In this document: positions 1-7,521 of the stretch, one piece after another
Numbering within the stretch: the first letter of the stretch is position 1
Layout: the number at the start of each line of letters is the position of its first letter
NCBI GenBank assembly: GCA_003755025.1
Contig: RJVL01000001.1
Coordinates: 744,001 to 808,000 of the forward strand
From: Diaphorobacter nitroreducens
GTDB taxonomy: Bacteria > Pseudomonadota > Gammaproteobacteria > Burkholderiales > Burkholderiaceae_C
Direction: 5' to 3'
DNA: 64,000 nucleotides
Translations under genes and position numbers: made by a program
Notes under the pieces: generated by a model
What the model was told of the DNA's origin: nothing
What the model saw: only the letters and a program-made list of their open reading frames with translations
The model's database searches: none

Positions 1-12
1 ACAATGCCCGCC

Positions 13-837
13 ATGCTGATGTACCCCCAAATCGACCCCGTGGCCTTGCAGGTCGGGCCTTTGTCCATTCACTGGTACGGCCTGACCTATCTGGCCGGTT
101 TTGCGCTGTTCATGTTCCTGGGCATGCGCCGCCTGAGCCACCAGCCCTACGCATCCCTGCGTGGCGACCAGGCGTGGTCGCGCAAGGACGTGGAGGACAT
201 CCTGTTCCTGGGCGTGCTGGGCGTGGTGGTGGGCGGGCGGCTGGGGTACTGCCTGTTCTACAAGCCGGGCTACTACCTGAGCCACCCGCTGGAGATCTTC
301 TACGTGTGGCAGGGCGGCATGAGCTTTCACGGCGGGTTGCTGGGCGTGATCGGTTCCATGCTGTGGTTTGCGCATTCGCGCCGCAGGCCCTGGCTGCAGG
401 TGGCCGATTTCGTGGCGCCCTGCGTGCCCACGGGGTTGGCGGCCGGGCGCATCGGCAACTTCATCAACGGCGAACTGTGGGGGCGCTTCGCGCCGCCGGA
501 TCTGCCCTGGGGCATGGTGTTCCCGCAAAGCGGCTCCATGCTGCCGCGCCATCCGTCGCAGATCTACCAGTTCCTGCTCGAAGGCCTGCTGCTGTTCGTG
601 CTGCTGTGGCTGTATGCGCGCCAGCCGCGCAAGCGTGGCGAGGTAGCGGCGGCGTTCCTCGTCGGCTATGGCGTGCTGCGTTTCACGGCCGAGTATTTCC
701 GCGAGCCCGACAGCTTCCTGGGCCTGCTGTCGCTGGGCATGAGCATGGGCCAGTGGCTGTGCATCCCGATGGTGGCGGCCGGGGTGGCGATGTGGGTCTG
801 GGCGCAGCGGCAGGACGCTCCGGAGGGATTTGCATAA
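13..837 (+). CDS. lgt: Prolipoprotein diacylglyceryl transferase
   Basis: Inner-membrane enzyme that moves diacylglycerol from phosphatidylglycerol to the lipobox cysteine of prolipoproteins, the first step of lipoprotein maturation. The protein has about seven hydrophobic segments and the Lgt signature: HGGLLGV, then [13 protein letters not shown] with the conserved Arg, Asn and Glu, and RHPSQIYQ. At 274 residues it has the usual family length. The ATG at 13 is preferred over the one at 4 because family members begin with a short MxxYPQ(I/F)DPVAL segment. Nothing upstream is visible. A palindromic repeat starts three bases after the stop and probably acts as the terminator. Confidence 0.95.
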   Translation: MLMYPQIDPVALQVGPLSIHWYGLTYLAGFALFMFLGMRRLSHQPYASLRGDQAWSRKDVEDILFLGVLGVVVGGRLGYCLFYKPGYYLSHPLEIFYVWQGGMSFHGGLLGVIGSMLWFAHSRRRPWLQVADFVAPCVPTGLAAGRIGNFINGELWGRFAPPDLPWGMVFPQSGSMLPRHPSQIYQFLLEGLLLFVLLWLYARQPRKRGEVAAAFLVGYGVLRFTAEYFREPDSFLGLLSLGMSMGQWLCIPMVAAGVAMWVWAQRQDAPEGFA

Positions 838-840
838 AAG

Positions 841-886
841 AAGGCGCCAGCGCTTGTCCAGCAAGCGCCGGCAGCTCTCATTTTTG
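841..886. repeat. Dispersed palindromic repeat, copy 1
   Basis: Inverted repeat with arms GCCAGCGCTTG and CAAGCGCCGGC around a short loop, followed by CAGCTCTCATTTTTGA. It matches the family found at 5122, 6911, 23797, 26010, 29937, 35006, 44160, 49719, 54761 and 58365. It starts three bases after the lgt stop codon. The GC-rich stem followed by a T run could serve as a terminator. Confidence 0.75.
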
Positions 887-978
887 ATTGTTCCTTGCGG
901 GCGGCGCGGTGGCGGAGTGTTGCCGCGTTGCGTCAATATGCCCCGCTAGGGATAGTCCCCATCCCGGCGGCTGGGCAT

Positions 979-1023
979 GCTTTCATAATTATTGAAAATT
1001 ACGCGAAATGATGCAGTTTCGCG
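979..1023. promoter_or_regulatory. Inverted repeats upstream of the GntR gene
   Basis: Two dyads precede the regulator gene. The first is TTTCA-TAATTAT-TGAAA at about 980-997, overlapping a CATAAT/TTATTG promoter-like AT-rich patch. The second is CGCGAAA (1002-1008) with TTTCGCG (1017-1023), separated by eight bases. They stand out in a GC-rich background and are candidate operator and promoter sequence for the malonate operon. The assignment to the adjacent GntR protein is inference. Confidence 0.4.
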
Positions 1024-1064
1024 ACCACTTGTGTGCCATTCGTGACGTCATAACGCCTGCCGCC

Positions 1065-1085
1065 CATTCACCATTCACCATTCAC
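1065..1085. repeat. Three tandem CATTCAC heptamers before the GntR start
   Basis: CATTCAC occurs three times head to tail at 1065, 1072 and 1079, and the start codon follows one base later at 1087. The repeats occupy the place where a Shine-Dalgarno sequence would be, and no good one is visible. Confidence 0.7.
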
Positions 1086-1086
1086 C

Positions 1087-1758
1087 ATGCGCCGTCCGCC
1101 CGCCAATTCCCTGCACCACCAGGCCGCCGAGATGCTGCGTCAGCAGATCTTTGCGGGCGAACTGGCGCCGGGCAGCTTCGTGGACGAGGCGGCGTTGTGC
1201 GAGCGGCTGGCCGTGTCGCGTACGCCGCTGCGCGAGGCGCTCAAGGTGCTGGTGGCGGAAGGGCTGCTGCGCCATGAGCCGCGCCGCGGCTGCTTCGTGG
1301 CCGAGATCACGGAGCGCGATCTGCAGGAGATCTTCCCCGTGATCGCGCTGCTGGAGGGCCGTGCGGCCTATGAGGCCACCGAGCACGCAGGCCCCGCCGA
1401 CATCGACGCGCTGCAGATGCTGCACCAGCGCCTGCAGGACCATGCCGAGGCGGGGCGCATCACCGAATACTACGAAGCCAACTACGCCATCCACGAGGCC
1501 TTCATCACCCTGGCGGACAACCGCTGGCTGGCCCAGGTGATCGGCGACCTGCGCAAGATCCTGCGCCTGGCGCGGCACCAGACGTTGCAGGTGCCCGGCC
1601 GGCTGCAGCAGAGCCTGTCGGAGCACCGGCAGGTGTTCGCCGCACTCCAAAAGGGCGACGCCGCCGCGGCTGAGCAGGCCATGCGCAACCACCTTCTGGC
1701 GCAGCGCGACGCGCTGCGCGAGCTTGCACGCAACCACCCCTCACGGATCACACCATGA
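1087..1758 (+). CDS. GntR family (FadR/FCD) transcriptional regulator of the malonate operon
   Basis: DNA-binding regulator with an N-terminal winged helix (residues about 5-70, including the typical VSRTPLREALKVL recognition helix) and a C-terminal all-helical FCD ligand domain. The FCD histidines can be seen in NYAIHEAF and in SEHRQVF. At 223 residues it is a normal length. The gene overlaps the malonyl-CoA decarboxylase start by four bases (ATGA), so it is translated with the operon it probably controls. It corresponds in position to MatR/MadR-type regulators of malonate use. The effector, likely malonate or malonyl-CoA, is inferred from the neighbours. Confidence 0.88.
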   Translation: MRRPPANSLHHQAAEMLRQQIFAGELAPGSFVDEAALCERLAVSRTPLREALKVLVAEGLLRHEPRRGCFVAEITERDLQEIFPVIALLEGRAAYEATEHAGPADIDALQMLHQRLQDHAEAGRITEYYEANYAIHEAFITLADNRWLAQVIGDLRKILRLARHQTLQVPGRLQQSLSEHRQVFAALQKGDAAAAEQAMRNHLLAQRDALRELARNHPSRITP

Positions 1759-3215
1759 ACGCCGCCTCCACCTGGATCTCGCGCAACGTGGACCGCCTGC
1801 GGTCCGCAGACAGCAAAGCCGCCAGCAAGAACAAGGACGGCGCAAGCGCCGCGCCGCCCAAGCCTGCGGCCGAACGCTCCACGCACGAGCGCCTGCAGGC
1901 CACGCTGCGCAGGAGCGGCGAGGCGCTGTCGCCCCGCGTGCTGCGCCGGTTGCTGACCGACCTGCAGGCAGTGGTGGCCCCGCGCGTGAGCGAGATCGAA
2001 GGCGGGCGCCGCGCGCAGGCCATTGCCGCGTGGTACGCCGAGGCCACGCCCGAAGAGCGGCGCGACCTGTGGTTGCTGATGTGCGAGCAGTTCGCGCCCG
2101 ATGCCACGCGCTTCAAATCGGCCCAGCAGCGCTACGAGGCCGCCGCCGGCACCGACGATGCGCCCCAGGCCGAAGCCCACCTGCGCCGCGCCATGGTGTC
2201 GCCGCGTACACGGCTGCTGCAGCGCTTTGCGGTGTTTCCGGAAGGCATGCGCTTCCTCGTGGACTTGCGCGCCGAGCTGCTGCCCCTGCTCAAGAGCGAC
2301 AAGCGCCTGCTGCCGCTGGACGCGGAGCTGGAGCAATTGTTCTCCACCTGGTTCGATGTGGCGTTCCTCGAACTGAGGCGCCTGTCGTGGGATTCGCCCG
2401 CCTCACTGATCGAAAAGCTCATCAAGTACGAGGCGGTGCACGACATCCGCAGCTGGGCGGACCTGAAGAACCGACTGGACAGCGACCGCCGCTGCTACGG
2501 GTTCTTTCACCCCCGCCTGCCCAATGAGCCGCTGATCTTCGTGGAGGTGGCGCTGGTCAACGAGATTTCGTCCAGCATCACCCCGCTGCTGGACGAGGCC
2601 GCCGAGGCCGCCGACATCCAGCGTGCCACCACGGCGATTTTCTACTCGATCAGCAGCACGCAGACGGGGCTGCGCGGCGTGAGCTTCGGCGATTCGCTCA
2701 TCAAGCACGTGGCCGAGACGCTCACGGAGGAATTCCCGCGCCTGCGCACTTTCGCCACGCTCTCGCCGATCCCGGGCTTTCGTTCCTGGCTGTCCAAGAA
2801 CTGCGCCGCGCAGCTGGAGCAGCTCGACGAGAAGCGCCTGGCCGAACTGGGCCGCGCCGTGGGCTTCGAGCCGCCGCAGGCCGCGCATGTGCTGGCCGCG
2901 GCCGACAAGGCGCTGGAGCTGCCGCCCAAATCACCCGTGCGCCAGCTGCTCATGCAGTGCGCGGCGCGCTACCTGGGGCGCGAGCTGCACGACGGCAAGC
3001 CGGTGGACCCGGTGGCGCGCTTTCACCTGGGCAATGGCGCCCGCGTGGAGCGGTTGAACTGGGCGGGCGACCCGTCGGCCAAGGGGCTCAAGCAGTCCTT
3101 CGGGCTGATGGTCAACTACCTGTATGACCTCAAGCGCATCGACAAGCACCACGGCCTGCTTGCGCAGGGGCGTGTGCCCGTGTCGGGCGATATCGACAGC
3201 CTGTGCCGTGACTGA
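1755..3215 (+). CDS. matA: Malonyl-CoA decarboxylase
   Basis: Converts malonyl-CoA to acetyl-CoA and CO2 in the cytoplasm. The 486-residue protein has the MCD family layout: a helical N-terminal oligomerisation domain (about 45-210) and a GNAT-like catalytic domain. Conserved blocks include HPRLPNEP (252-259), FYSISSTQTGLRG (296-308) and LSPIPGFRSWL. The start codon overlaps the stop of the upstream regulator. With the malonyl-CoA synthetase further down the operon it completes the route malonate to malonyl-CoA to acetyl-CoA. The C-terminal extension (RVPVSGDIDSLCRD) lacks an obvious targeting motif. Confidence 0.93.
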   Translation: MNAASTWISRNVDRLRSADSKAASKNKDGASAAPPKPAAERSTHERLQATLRRSGEALSPRVLRRLLTDLQAVVAPRVSEIEGGRRAQAIAAWYAEATPEERRDLWLLMCEQFAPDATRFKSAQQRYEAAAGTDDAPQAEAHLRRAMVSPRTRLLQRFAVFPEGMRFLVDLRAELLPLLKSDKRLLPLDAELEQLFSTWFDVAFLELRRLSWDSPASLIEKLIKYEAVHDIRSWADLKNRLDSDRRCYGFFHPRLPNEPLIFVEVALVNEISSSITPLLDEAAEAADIQRATTAIFYSISSTQTGLRGVSFGDSLIKHVAETLTEEFPRLRTFATLSPIPGFRSWLSKNCAAQLEQLDEKRLAELGRAVGFEPPQAAHVLAAADKALELPPKSPVRQLLMQCAARYLGRELHDGKPVDPVARFHLGNGARVERLNWAGDPSAKGLKQSFGLMVNYLYDLKRIDKHHGLLAQGRVPVSGDIDSLCRD

Positions 3216-3362
3216 CGGCGCGCTGCCTCGGCGCCAGCGGGGCGTGGCGGGCCTTGTATGCTCGCGCCCAGCTGCCCTCGGCGGCCTTGGCCGAGCAGGC
3301 GCGCCGCGCCTGAGCACCTGCCAACCCACCCTTTTCACAACAGAAAGACAGGAGACAACGCC

Positions 3363-4388
3363 ATGCGAGAGAGAGAGAACTTGAGCCAGATCGCCACCGC
3401 CGCGCTGCAACGCCGTGACATGCTGCGCGCAGCCGGCGCTGCGGGCCTGGCGCTGGCCACGGGCGGCGCCTGGGCGCAAGGCGCCAGCGGCTGGCCGACC
3501 AAGCCGGTCAACATGGTGGTGCCGTTCCCCGCGGGCGGCGGCACGGATGCCTTTGCGCGCCCATTGGCTGCGCAGTTTGCCAAGTCCACGGGCAAGACGC
3601 TGGTGATCGACAACCGCGGCGGCGCGGGCGGCACCGTGGGTGCCAGCGTGGCGGCCAAGGCGCCAGCCGATGGCTACAACCTGTTCATGGGTGGCGTGCA
3701 CCATGTGATTGCACCGTCCATGTACCCCAAGCTGGACTACGACCTGGAAAAGGACTTCGTGCCGCTGGCCTTGGTGGCCAACGTGCCGCAGGTGCTGGTG
3801 GTGAACCCGCGCAACGTTACGGCCACCAACATGAAGCAATTCATGGACTTCGTGAAGGCCAACCCCGCCAAGCTGAACTATGCGTCGGCCGGCTCGGGCA
3901 CCTCGCACCACCTGGCGGGCGAGCTGTTCAAGCTGCAGACGGGGACTTTCATCACCCACATCCCCTATCGCGGCGCGGGCCCTGCGCTGCAGGACCTGAT
4001 CGGCGGCAACGTGGACATGTTGTTCGACGGCCTGGGCTCGTCGGCCTCGCACATCAAGGGCGGGCGCATCAAGGCGCTGATGGTGTCGGGCTCCAAGCGC
4101 AACCCGGCCTTCCCCGACGTGCCCTGCGCGGCAGAGGTGGGCCTGCCGGACTACACCGTGTCCACCTGGTATGGCCTGTGGGCGCCCAAGGGCACGCCGG
4201 CCGATCTGCAGGCGCGCATCGTCGAGGAGATCCGCAAGCTCGGCCAGGCCGAGGAGCTCAAGGCCATCTGGGCCGGCAACGGCGCGGAGTTCGGCACGCT
4301 GTCGCAGGCGGACTTCGCCAAGATGGTCAGCAGCGAGATCAAGCGCTGGGCGCAGGTGGTGAAGGCCTCGGGCGCCAAGCTGGAGTGA
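3363..4388 (+). CDS. Tripartite tricarboxylate transporter (Bug/TctC) family substrate-binding protein
   Basis: Periplasmic solute-binding protein of 341 residues. An N-terminal signal with RRDMLRAAGAAGLALATGG ends near AWAQG. It is followed by the Bug signature WPTKPVNMVVPFPAGGGTD and the typical ligand-loop segments (NYASAGSGTSHHLAGELFK, PYRGAGPALQDLIGG). The start at 3363 has an AGGAGACAACGCC ribosome site. It lies between malonyl-CoA decarboxylase and the enoyl-CoA hydratase-like gene, so malonate or a related dicarboxylate is a reasonable ligand, by inference. No TctA or TctB membrane subunit is present nearby, as is usual for orphan Bug proteins. Confidence 0.92.
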   Translation: MRERENLSQIATAALQRRDMLRAAGAAGLALATGGAWAQGASGWPTKPVNMVVPFPAGGGTDAFARPLAAQFAKSTGKTLVIDNRGGAGGTVGASVAAKAPADGYNLFMGGVHHVIAPSMYPKLDYDLEKDFVPLALVANVPQVLVVNPRNVTATNMKQFMDFVKANPAKLNYASAGSGTSHHLAGELFKLQTGTFITHIPYRGAGPALQDLIGGNVDMLFDGLGSSASHIKGGRIKALMVSGSKRNPAFPDVPCAAEVGLPDYTVSTWYGLWAPKGTPADLQARIVEEIRKLGQAEELKAIWAGNGAEFGTLSQADFAKMVSSEIKRWAQVVKASGAKLE

Positions 4389-4455
4389 TGTAGTCCCCCA
4401 CTGCGGCGCCCCTCCAGTGGCGCCGCCTCCACCCCCACGAAGAGAGTCCGATCGC

Positions 4456-5283
4456 ATGCCAGGTGAAGTTGTCGCGGCCATGGCCGCAGGAGAGGCCGCC
4501 GGCCGCGGCGTGGTGCGCGTGACGCTGCGCCACGAGGGCCGGCTCAATGCCATGTCGCGCGCCATGTGGCGCCAGTTGCGCACGGTGTTCCTGGACATCC
4601 AGCGCAGCGAGGGCGTGCGCTGCGTGCTCATCGAGGGGGCAGGGGAGGCGTTCTGTGCGGGGGGGGATATTTCCGAGTACCCCGCCTTTCGCTTCGATCC
4701 CGCGCAGCTGCGTGACTTCCATGAGAGCGATGTCTGGGGCGGGCTGGCGGCCATGCTGGACTGCGACGTGCCCATCGTCGCGCGCATCGCAGGCGCCTGC
4801 ATGGGCGCGGGCGTGGAGATCGCCAGCTGCTGCGACATCCGCATTGCCGCTGCCGGCGCGCGTTTCGGCGCGCCAATTGCCAAGCTGGGCTTTCCGATGG
4901 CGCCGCGCGAGGCCGCCTTGGTGGCGGGCGCCGTGGGCGACGTGACGGCGCGCCAGATGCTGTTGGAGGCGGCCACCTTCAGCGCCGCCGAGATGGCGCA
5001 GCGGGGCTTTCTGAGCCGCGTGGTCGACACCGAGCAGCTGGGCGCGCAAGCCCTGGGCACGGCGCTGCGCATCGCAGCCTTGGCGCCCGGTGCGGCTCGG
5101 CTCAACAAGCAGACCTTGCGCGCTATATGGAAGAATGTGCAGCTAGCGCCCGACCAGCAAGCGCAAGCAGCTTCTGATTTGATAGCAAATAACGCGCTGG
5201 CCGACCCCTACGTCTATGCCGACAGCGCCGAACACCGCGAGGGCATCAACGCCTTCCTGGCCAAGCGCGCTCCCGTTTTCTGA
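4456..5283 (+). CDS. Enoyl-CoA hydratase/isomerase family protein with an embedded repeat
   Basis: Crotonase-fold protein, 275 residues. The oxyanion-hole segments are GAGEAFCAGGDISEY and ACMGAGVEIASCCDIRIA. The exact substrate cannot be read from sequence. In this malonate operon it may act on a short or substituted acyl-CoA. The ATG at 4456 was chosen because GAAGAGAG precedes it, and the longer reading would begin in low-complexity proline codons. Near the C-terminus, residues about 223-244 are encoded by a copy of the dispersed palindromic repeat (5122-5186), which adds a peptide including LAPDQQAQAASDLIA. A related peptide occurs in CobU in this window. Confidence 0.85.
   Translation: MPGEVVAAMAAGEAAGRGVVRVTLRHEGRLNAMSRAMWRQLRTVFLDIQRSEGVRCVLIEGAGEAFCAGGDISEYPAFRFDPAQLRDFHESDVWGGLAAMLDCDVPIVARIAGACMGAGVEIASCCDIRIAAAGARFGAPIAKLGFPMAPREAALVAGAVGDVTARQMLLEAATFSAAEMAQRGFLSRVVDTEQLGAQALGTALRIAALAPGAARLNKQTLRAIWKNVQLAPDQQAQAASDLIANNALADPYVYADSAEHREGINAFLAKRAPVF
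5122..5186. repeat. Dispersed palindromic repeat, copy 2 (inside a coding region)
   Basis: Element bounded by GCTAT (5122) and ATAGC (5182-5186). The inner arms are GCAGCTAGCGCC (5139-5150) and AAGCGCAAGCAGCT (5159-5172), followed by TCTGATTTG. It lies wholly inside the enoyl-CoA hydratase-like gene and is translated without a stop. Codons 230-239 share 25 of 30 bases with the copy inside cobU, in the same frame. Confidence 0.75.
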
Positions 5284-5304
5284 ATCCTTTGTGTGTGCAC
5301 CACC

Positions 5305-6864
5305 ATGAGCTCCTCCTCCCAGAACCTGTTTTCTGCGCTGCGCGCTGCCTTTCCTGCTGACCTGGACCAGATCGCCGTCGAGGCCGCTTCGGCCGCGGGC
5401 GCGCCGCTGCTCTACACCTGGCGCGACCTGGACCGCGCCAGCGCCCGCATCGCCAACCTGCTGGCATCGCTGAAGCTGCCCGAGGGCAGCCGCATCGCCG
5501 TGCAGGTGGAAAAGTCGGTCGAAGCCATGCTGCTGTACCTGGCCACGCTGCGCGCCGGCTACGTGTTCCTGCCGCTGAACACCGCCTACCAGAGCGCAGA
5601 GATCGAGTACTTCATCGGCAATGCCGAGCCGGCCGTGGTGGTCTGCACGCCGGGCAACTTCGGCTGGGTGTCGAAGATCGCCTTCACTGCCGGCACGCAA
5701 CATGTGTTCACGCTGGGCGACGACCGCACCGGCAGCCTGCTGGAGCGCGCTGCACACTTCGGCGACGAGCACCGCGCCGTCCCGCGCAAGGCTGACGACC
5801 TGGCTGCCATCCTCTACACCAGCGGCACCACGGGACGCAGCAAGGGCGCGATGCTCACGCATGGCAACCTGCTGTCCAATGCCCAGGTGCTCAAGGACTA
5901 CTGGGGCTGGAAGCCCGGCGACGTGCTGATCCACGCGCTGCCCATCTTTCACGTGCACGGCCTGTTCGTGGCCATCCATGGTGCGCTGATCAATGGCAGC
6001 AAGATGATCTGGATGGCGAAGTTCGACCCCAAGGCGGTGATCGCTGCCATGCCGCGCGCCACGGTGTTCATGGGCGTGCCCACGCTCTACGTGCGCATGC
6101 TGGCCGAGCCGGCGCTGACCCAGGCCGCGGCCAGCCACATGCGGCTGTTCATCGCGGGCTCGGCGCCGCTGCTCATCGAGACTTTCAAAGAATGGCAGGA
6201 CCGCACGGGCCACACCATCCTGGAGCGCTATGGCATGAGTGAGACCATCATGCTCACCAGCAATCCCTACGCGGCCGACGCGCGCCATGGGGGGCAGGAC
6301 GAGCGCCGCGGCTCCACCGTGGGCTTTCCGCTGCCCGGCGTGGGCCTGCGCGTGGTGGACGATGCCGGCAAGCCGGTGCCCGTGGGCGAGATCGGCAACA
6401 TCCAGGTCAAGGGCCCCAACGTGTTCAAGGGCTACTGGCGCATGCCCGAGAAGACCAAGGAAGAGTTCAGCGCCGACGGCTGGTTCAAAACCGGCGACGT
6501 CGGCAAGGTGGATGAGCGCGGCTACGTGAGCATCGTGGGCCGCAGCAAGGACCTGATCATCAGCGGTGGCTACAACGTCTACCCGGCCGAGATCGAGGGC
6601 TACATCAACGAGATGCCCGGCGTGGCCGAGAGCGCTGTGGTCGGCGTGCCGCACCCGGATTTCGGCGAAGTGGGCGTGGTGGTGGTCATCCCCAAGCCCG
6701 GTGCCAAGGTGGATGGCGACGCGGTCATCGCATCGCTCAAGAGCCAACTGGCCAACTTTAAGATTCCCAAGCGCTGCTTCGTCACCACCGAACTGCCGCG
6801 CAACACCATGGGCAAGGTGCAAAAGAACCTGCTGCGCGACCAGTACAAGGGGCTGTTCGCCTGA
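5305..6864 (+). CDS. matB: Malonyl-CoA synthetase (acyl-CoA ligase family)
   Basis: ATP-dependent ligation of malonate to CoA through an acyl-adenylate. The 519-residue protein has the ANL superfamily motifs in order: ILYTSGTTGRSKGAML (P-loop), YGMSETIM, WFKTGDVGKVDERGYVSIVG, SKDLIISGGYNVYPAEIE and the C-terminal lysine motif NTMGKVQKNLLRD. The ATG at 5305 is preferred over the GTG at 5293, as it gives the usual start just before the conserved N-terminal region. It is the last gene of the malonate operon and is followed by a strong hairpin terminator. Malonate specificity rests on family resemblance and on the decarboxylase in the same operon. Confidence 0.9.
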   Translation: MSSSSQNLFSALRAAFPADLDQIAVEAASAAGAPLLYTWRDLDRASARIANLLASLKLPEGSRIAVQVEKSVEAMLLYLATLRAGYVFLPLNTAYQSAEIEYFIGNAEPAVVVCTPGNFGWVSKIAFTAGTQHVFTLGDDRTGSLLERAAHFGDEHRAVPRKADDLAAILYTSGTTGRSKGAMLTHGNLLSNAQVLKDYWGWKPGDVLIHALPIFHVHGLFVAIHGALINGSKMIWMAKFDPKAVIAAMPRATVFMGVPTLYVRMLAEPALTQAAASHMRLFIAGSAPLLIETFKEWQDRTGHTILERYGMSETIMLTSNPYAADARHGGQDERRGSTVGFPLPGVGLRVVDDAGKPVPVGEIGNIQVKGPNVFKGYWRMPEKTKEEFSADGWFKTGDVGKVDERGYVSIVGRSKDLIISGGYNVYPAEIEGYINEMPGVAESAVVGVPHPDFGEVGVVVVIPKPGAKVDGDAVIASLKSQLANFKIPKRCFVTTELPRNTMGKVQKNLLRDQYKGLFA

Positions 6865-6886
6865 GCCGGCGCGGCATTGCAATGCA

Positions 6887-6910
6887 AAAAGGCGGCCTGG
6901 GCCGCCTTTT
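6887..6910. terminator. Hairpin terminator after matB
   Basis: Perfect stem GGCGGCC (6891-6897), TG loop, GGCCGCC (6900-6906), flanked by AAAA on the left and TTTT on the right. It is therefore a terminator in both directions, between the convergent matB and uspA genes. Confidence 0.85.
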
Positions 6911-6966
6911 GCTATTTGGATGATAGCTGCTAGCGCTTGATAGTCGGGCGCTAGAGCCTGATTTGA
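6911..6966. repeat. Dispersed palindromic repeat, copy 3
   Basis: Starts with GCTAT, then ATAGCTGCTAGCGCTTGAT, a short loop, and GGCGCTAGAGCCTGATTTGATGC. It fills the space between the matB terminator and the uspA stop codon at 6970-6972. It is one of the better matches to the family consensus. Confidence 0.8.
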
Positions 6967-6969
6967 TGC

Positions 6970-7413
6970 TTAGCGCAGCACCAGCACCGGAATGTGTGAG
7001 TGCGTCAGCACGTGCTGCGTCTCGCTGCCCAGCAGCAGGCGCTTGATGCCCTTGCGGCCGTGCGAGGCCATCACGATCAGGTCGCACTTGTGCTTCTTGG
7101 CGGCGGCGATCACGGCTTCGGCGATCAGGTCGGACTTGGCGACCACGGTCTTCACGGTCACGCCTTCGTCGGTGCCCTGCACCTTGACCTTGTCCACCAG
7201 TTCCTGGGCCGCATCCGCCCACTGCTTCTCGATGCGCTTGATGTCCGCGGCGTCCACGGGCAGGCCACCTTCGAAATAGCTGCGCGGATACCGGGGGACG
7301 ACCTTCAGGGCGACCACCGACGCACCTGTGAGCCCCGCCAGCGAGAGCCCGCTTTCCACGGCCTTTTGCGACAGGGGGGAACCGTCGGTGGCGATCAGGA
7401 TGCGTTTGTACAT
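6970..7413 (-). CDS. Universal stress protein (UspA family)
   Basis: 147-residue cytoplasmic protein with the single-domain UspA fold. It starts MYKRILIATDGSPLSQKAV, where the Asp is the typical nucleotide-contact residue. It has SHGRKGIKRLLLGSETQHVL, the G-2x-G-9x-G-S ATP-binding motif of ATP-binding Usps. A suitably spaced FNR/Anr box (7473-7486) and a TATGCT -10 element (7446-7451) lie upstream, so expression under low oxygen is likely. This fits its position beside the cbb3 oxidase genes. The precise role in the cell is not known from sequence. Confidence 0.92.
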   Translation of the reverse strand: MYKRILIATDGSPLSQKAVESGLSLAGLTGASVVALKVVPRYPRSYFEGGLPVDAADIKRIEKQWADAAQELVDKVKVQGTDEGVTVKTVVAKSDLIAEAVIAAAKKHKCDLIVMASHGRKGIKRLLLGSETQHVLTHSHIPVLVLR

Positions 7414-7445
7414 GTGCAGCTCCTCATTTCGTTAAGAACGGTAAA

Positions 7446-7451
7446 AGCATA
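7446..7451 (-). promoter_or_regulatory. Predicted -10 element of uspA
   Basis: Reads TATGCT on the minus strand. Its centre lies 31 bases from the centre of the FNR box at 7473-7486, close to the spacing of a class II FNR promoter, which gives a leader of about 25 bases before the ATG. Confidence 0.5.
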
Positions 7452-7472
7452 GGATAGTTCGTGGTCCATGTC

Positions 7473-7486
7473 TTGATTCAAGTCAA
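7473..7486. promoter_or_regulatory. FNR/Anr box between uspA and ccoI
   Basis: TTGAT-TCAA-GTCAA, one mismatch from the FNR consensus TTGAT-N4-ATCAA. The same half sites occur at 10063 and 16439. The geometry fits activation of uspA on the minus strand. It may also serve ccoI, whose first possible ATG (7486) overlaps the box. Confidence 0.75.
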
Positions 7487-7521
7487 TGAGTCCTTCGCGC
7501 AATCCGAATAGTCTTGAGGCT

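Noticed and set aside
4-12. ATG at 4 as the start of lgt
   Set aside because: The family N-terminus begins at the ATG at 13. The upstream codons add only three residues and no ribosome site can be judged at the window edge.
1065-1085. Tandem heptamers as a CRISPR-like array
   Set aside because: Units are only seven bases, without spacers and without cas genes nearby.
2931-5108. Long minus-strand open frame (725 codons) opposite the malonate operon
   Set aside because: It runs antisense to well-supported genes, has a composition driven by GC-rich third positions and shows no recognisable domain. The same holds for the minus-strand frame at 12216-14420 (opposite ccoP/ccoG) and the plus-strand frame at 36711-39710 (opposite maeB).
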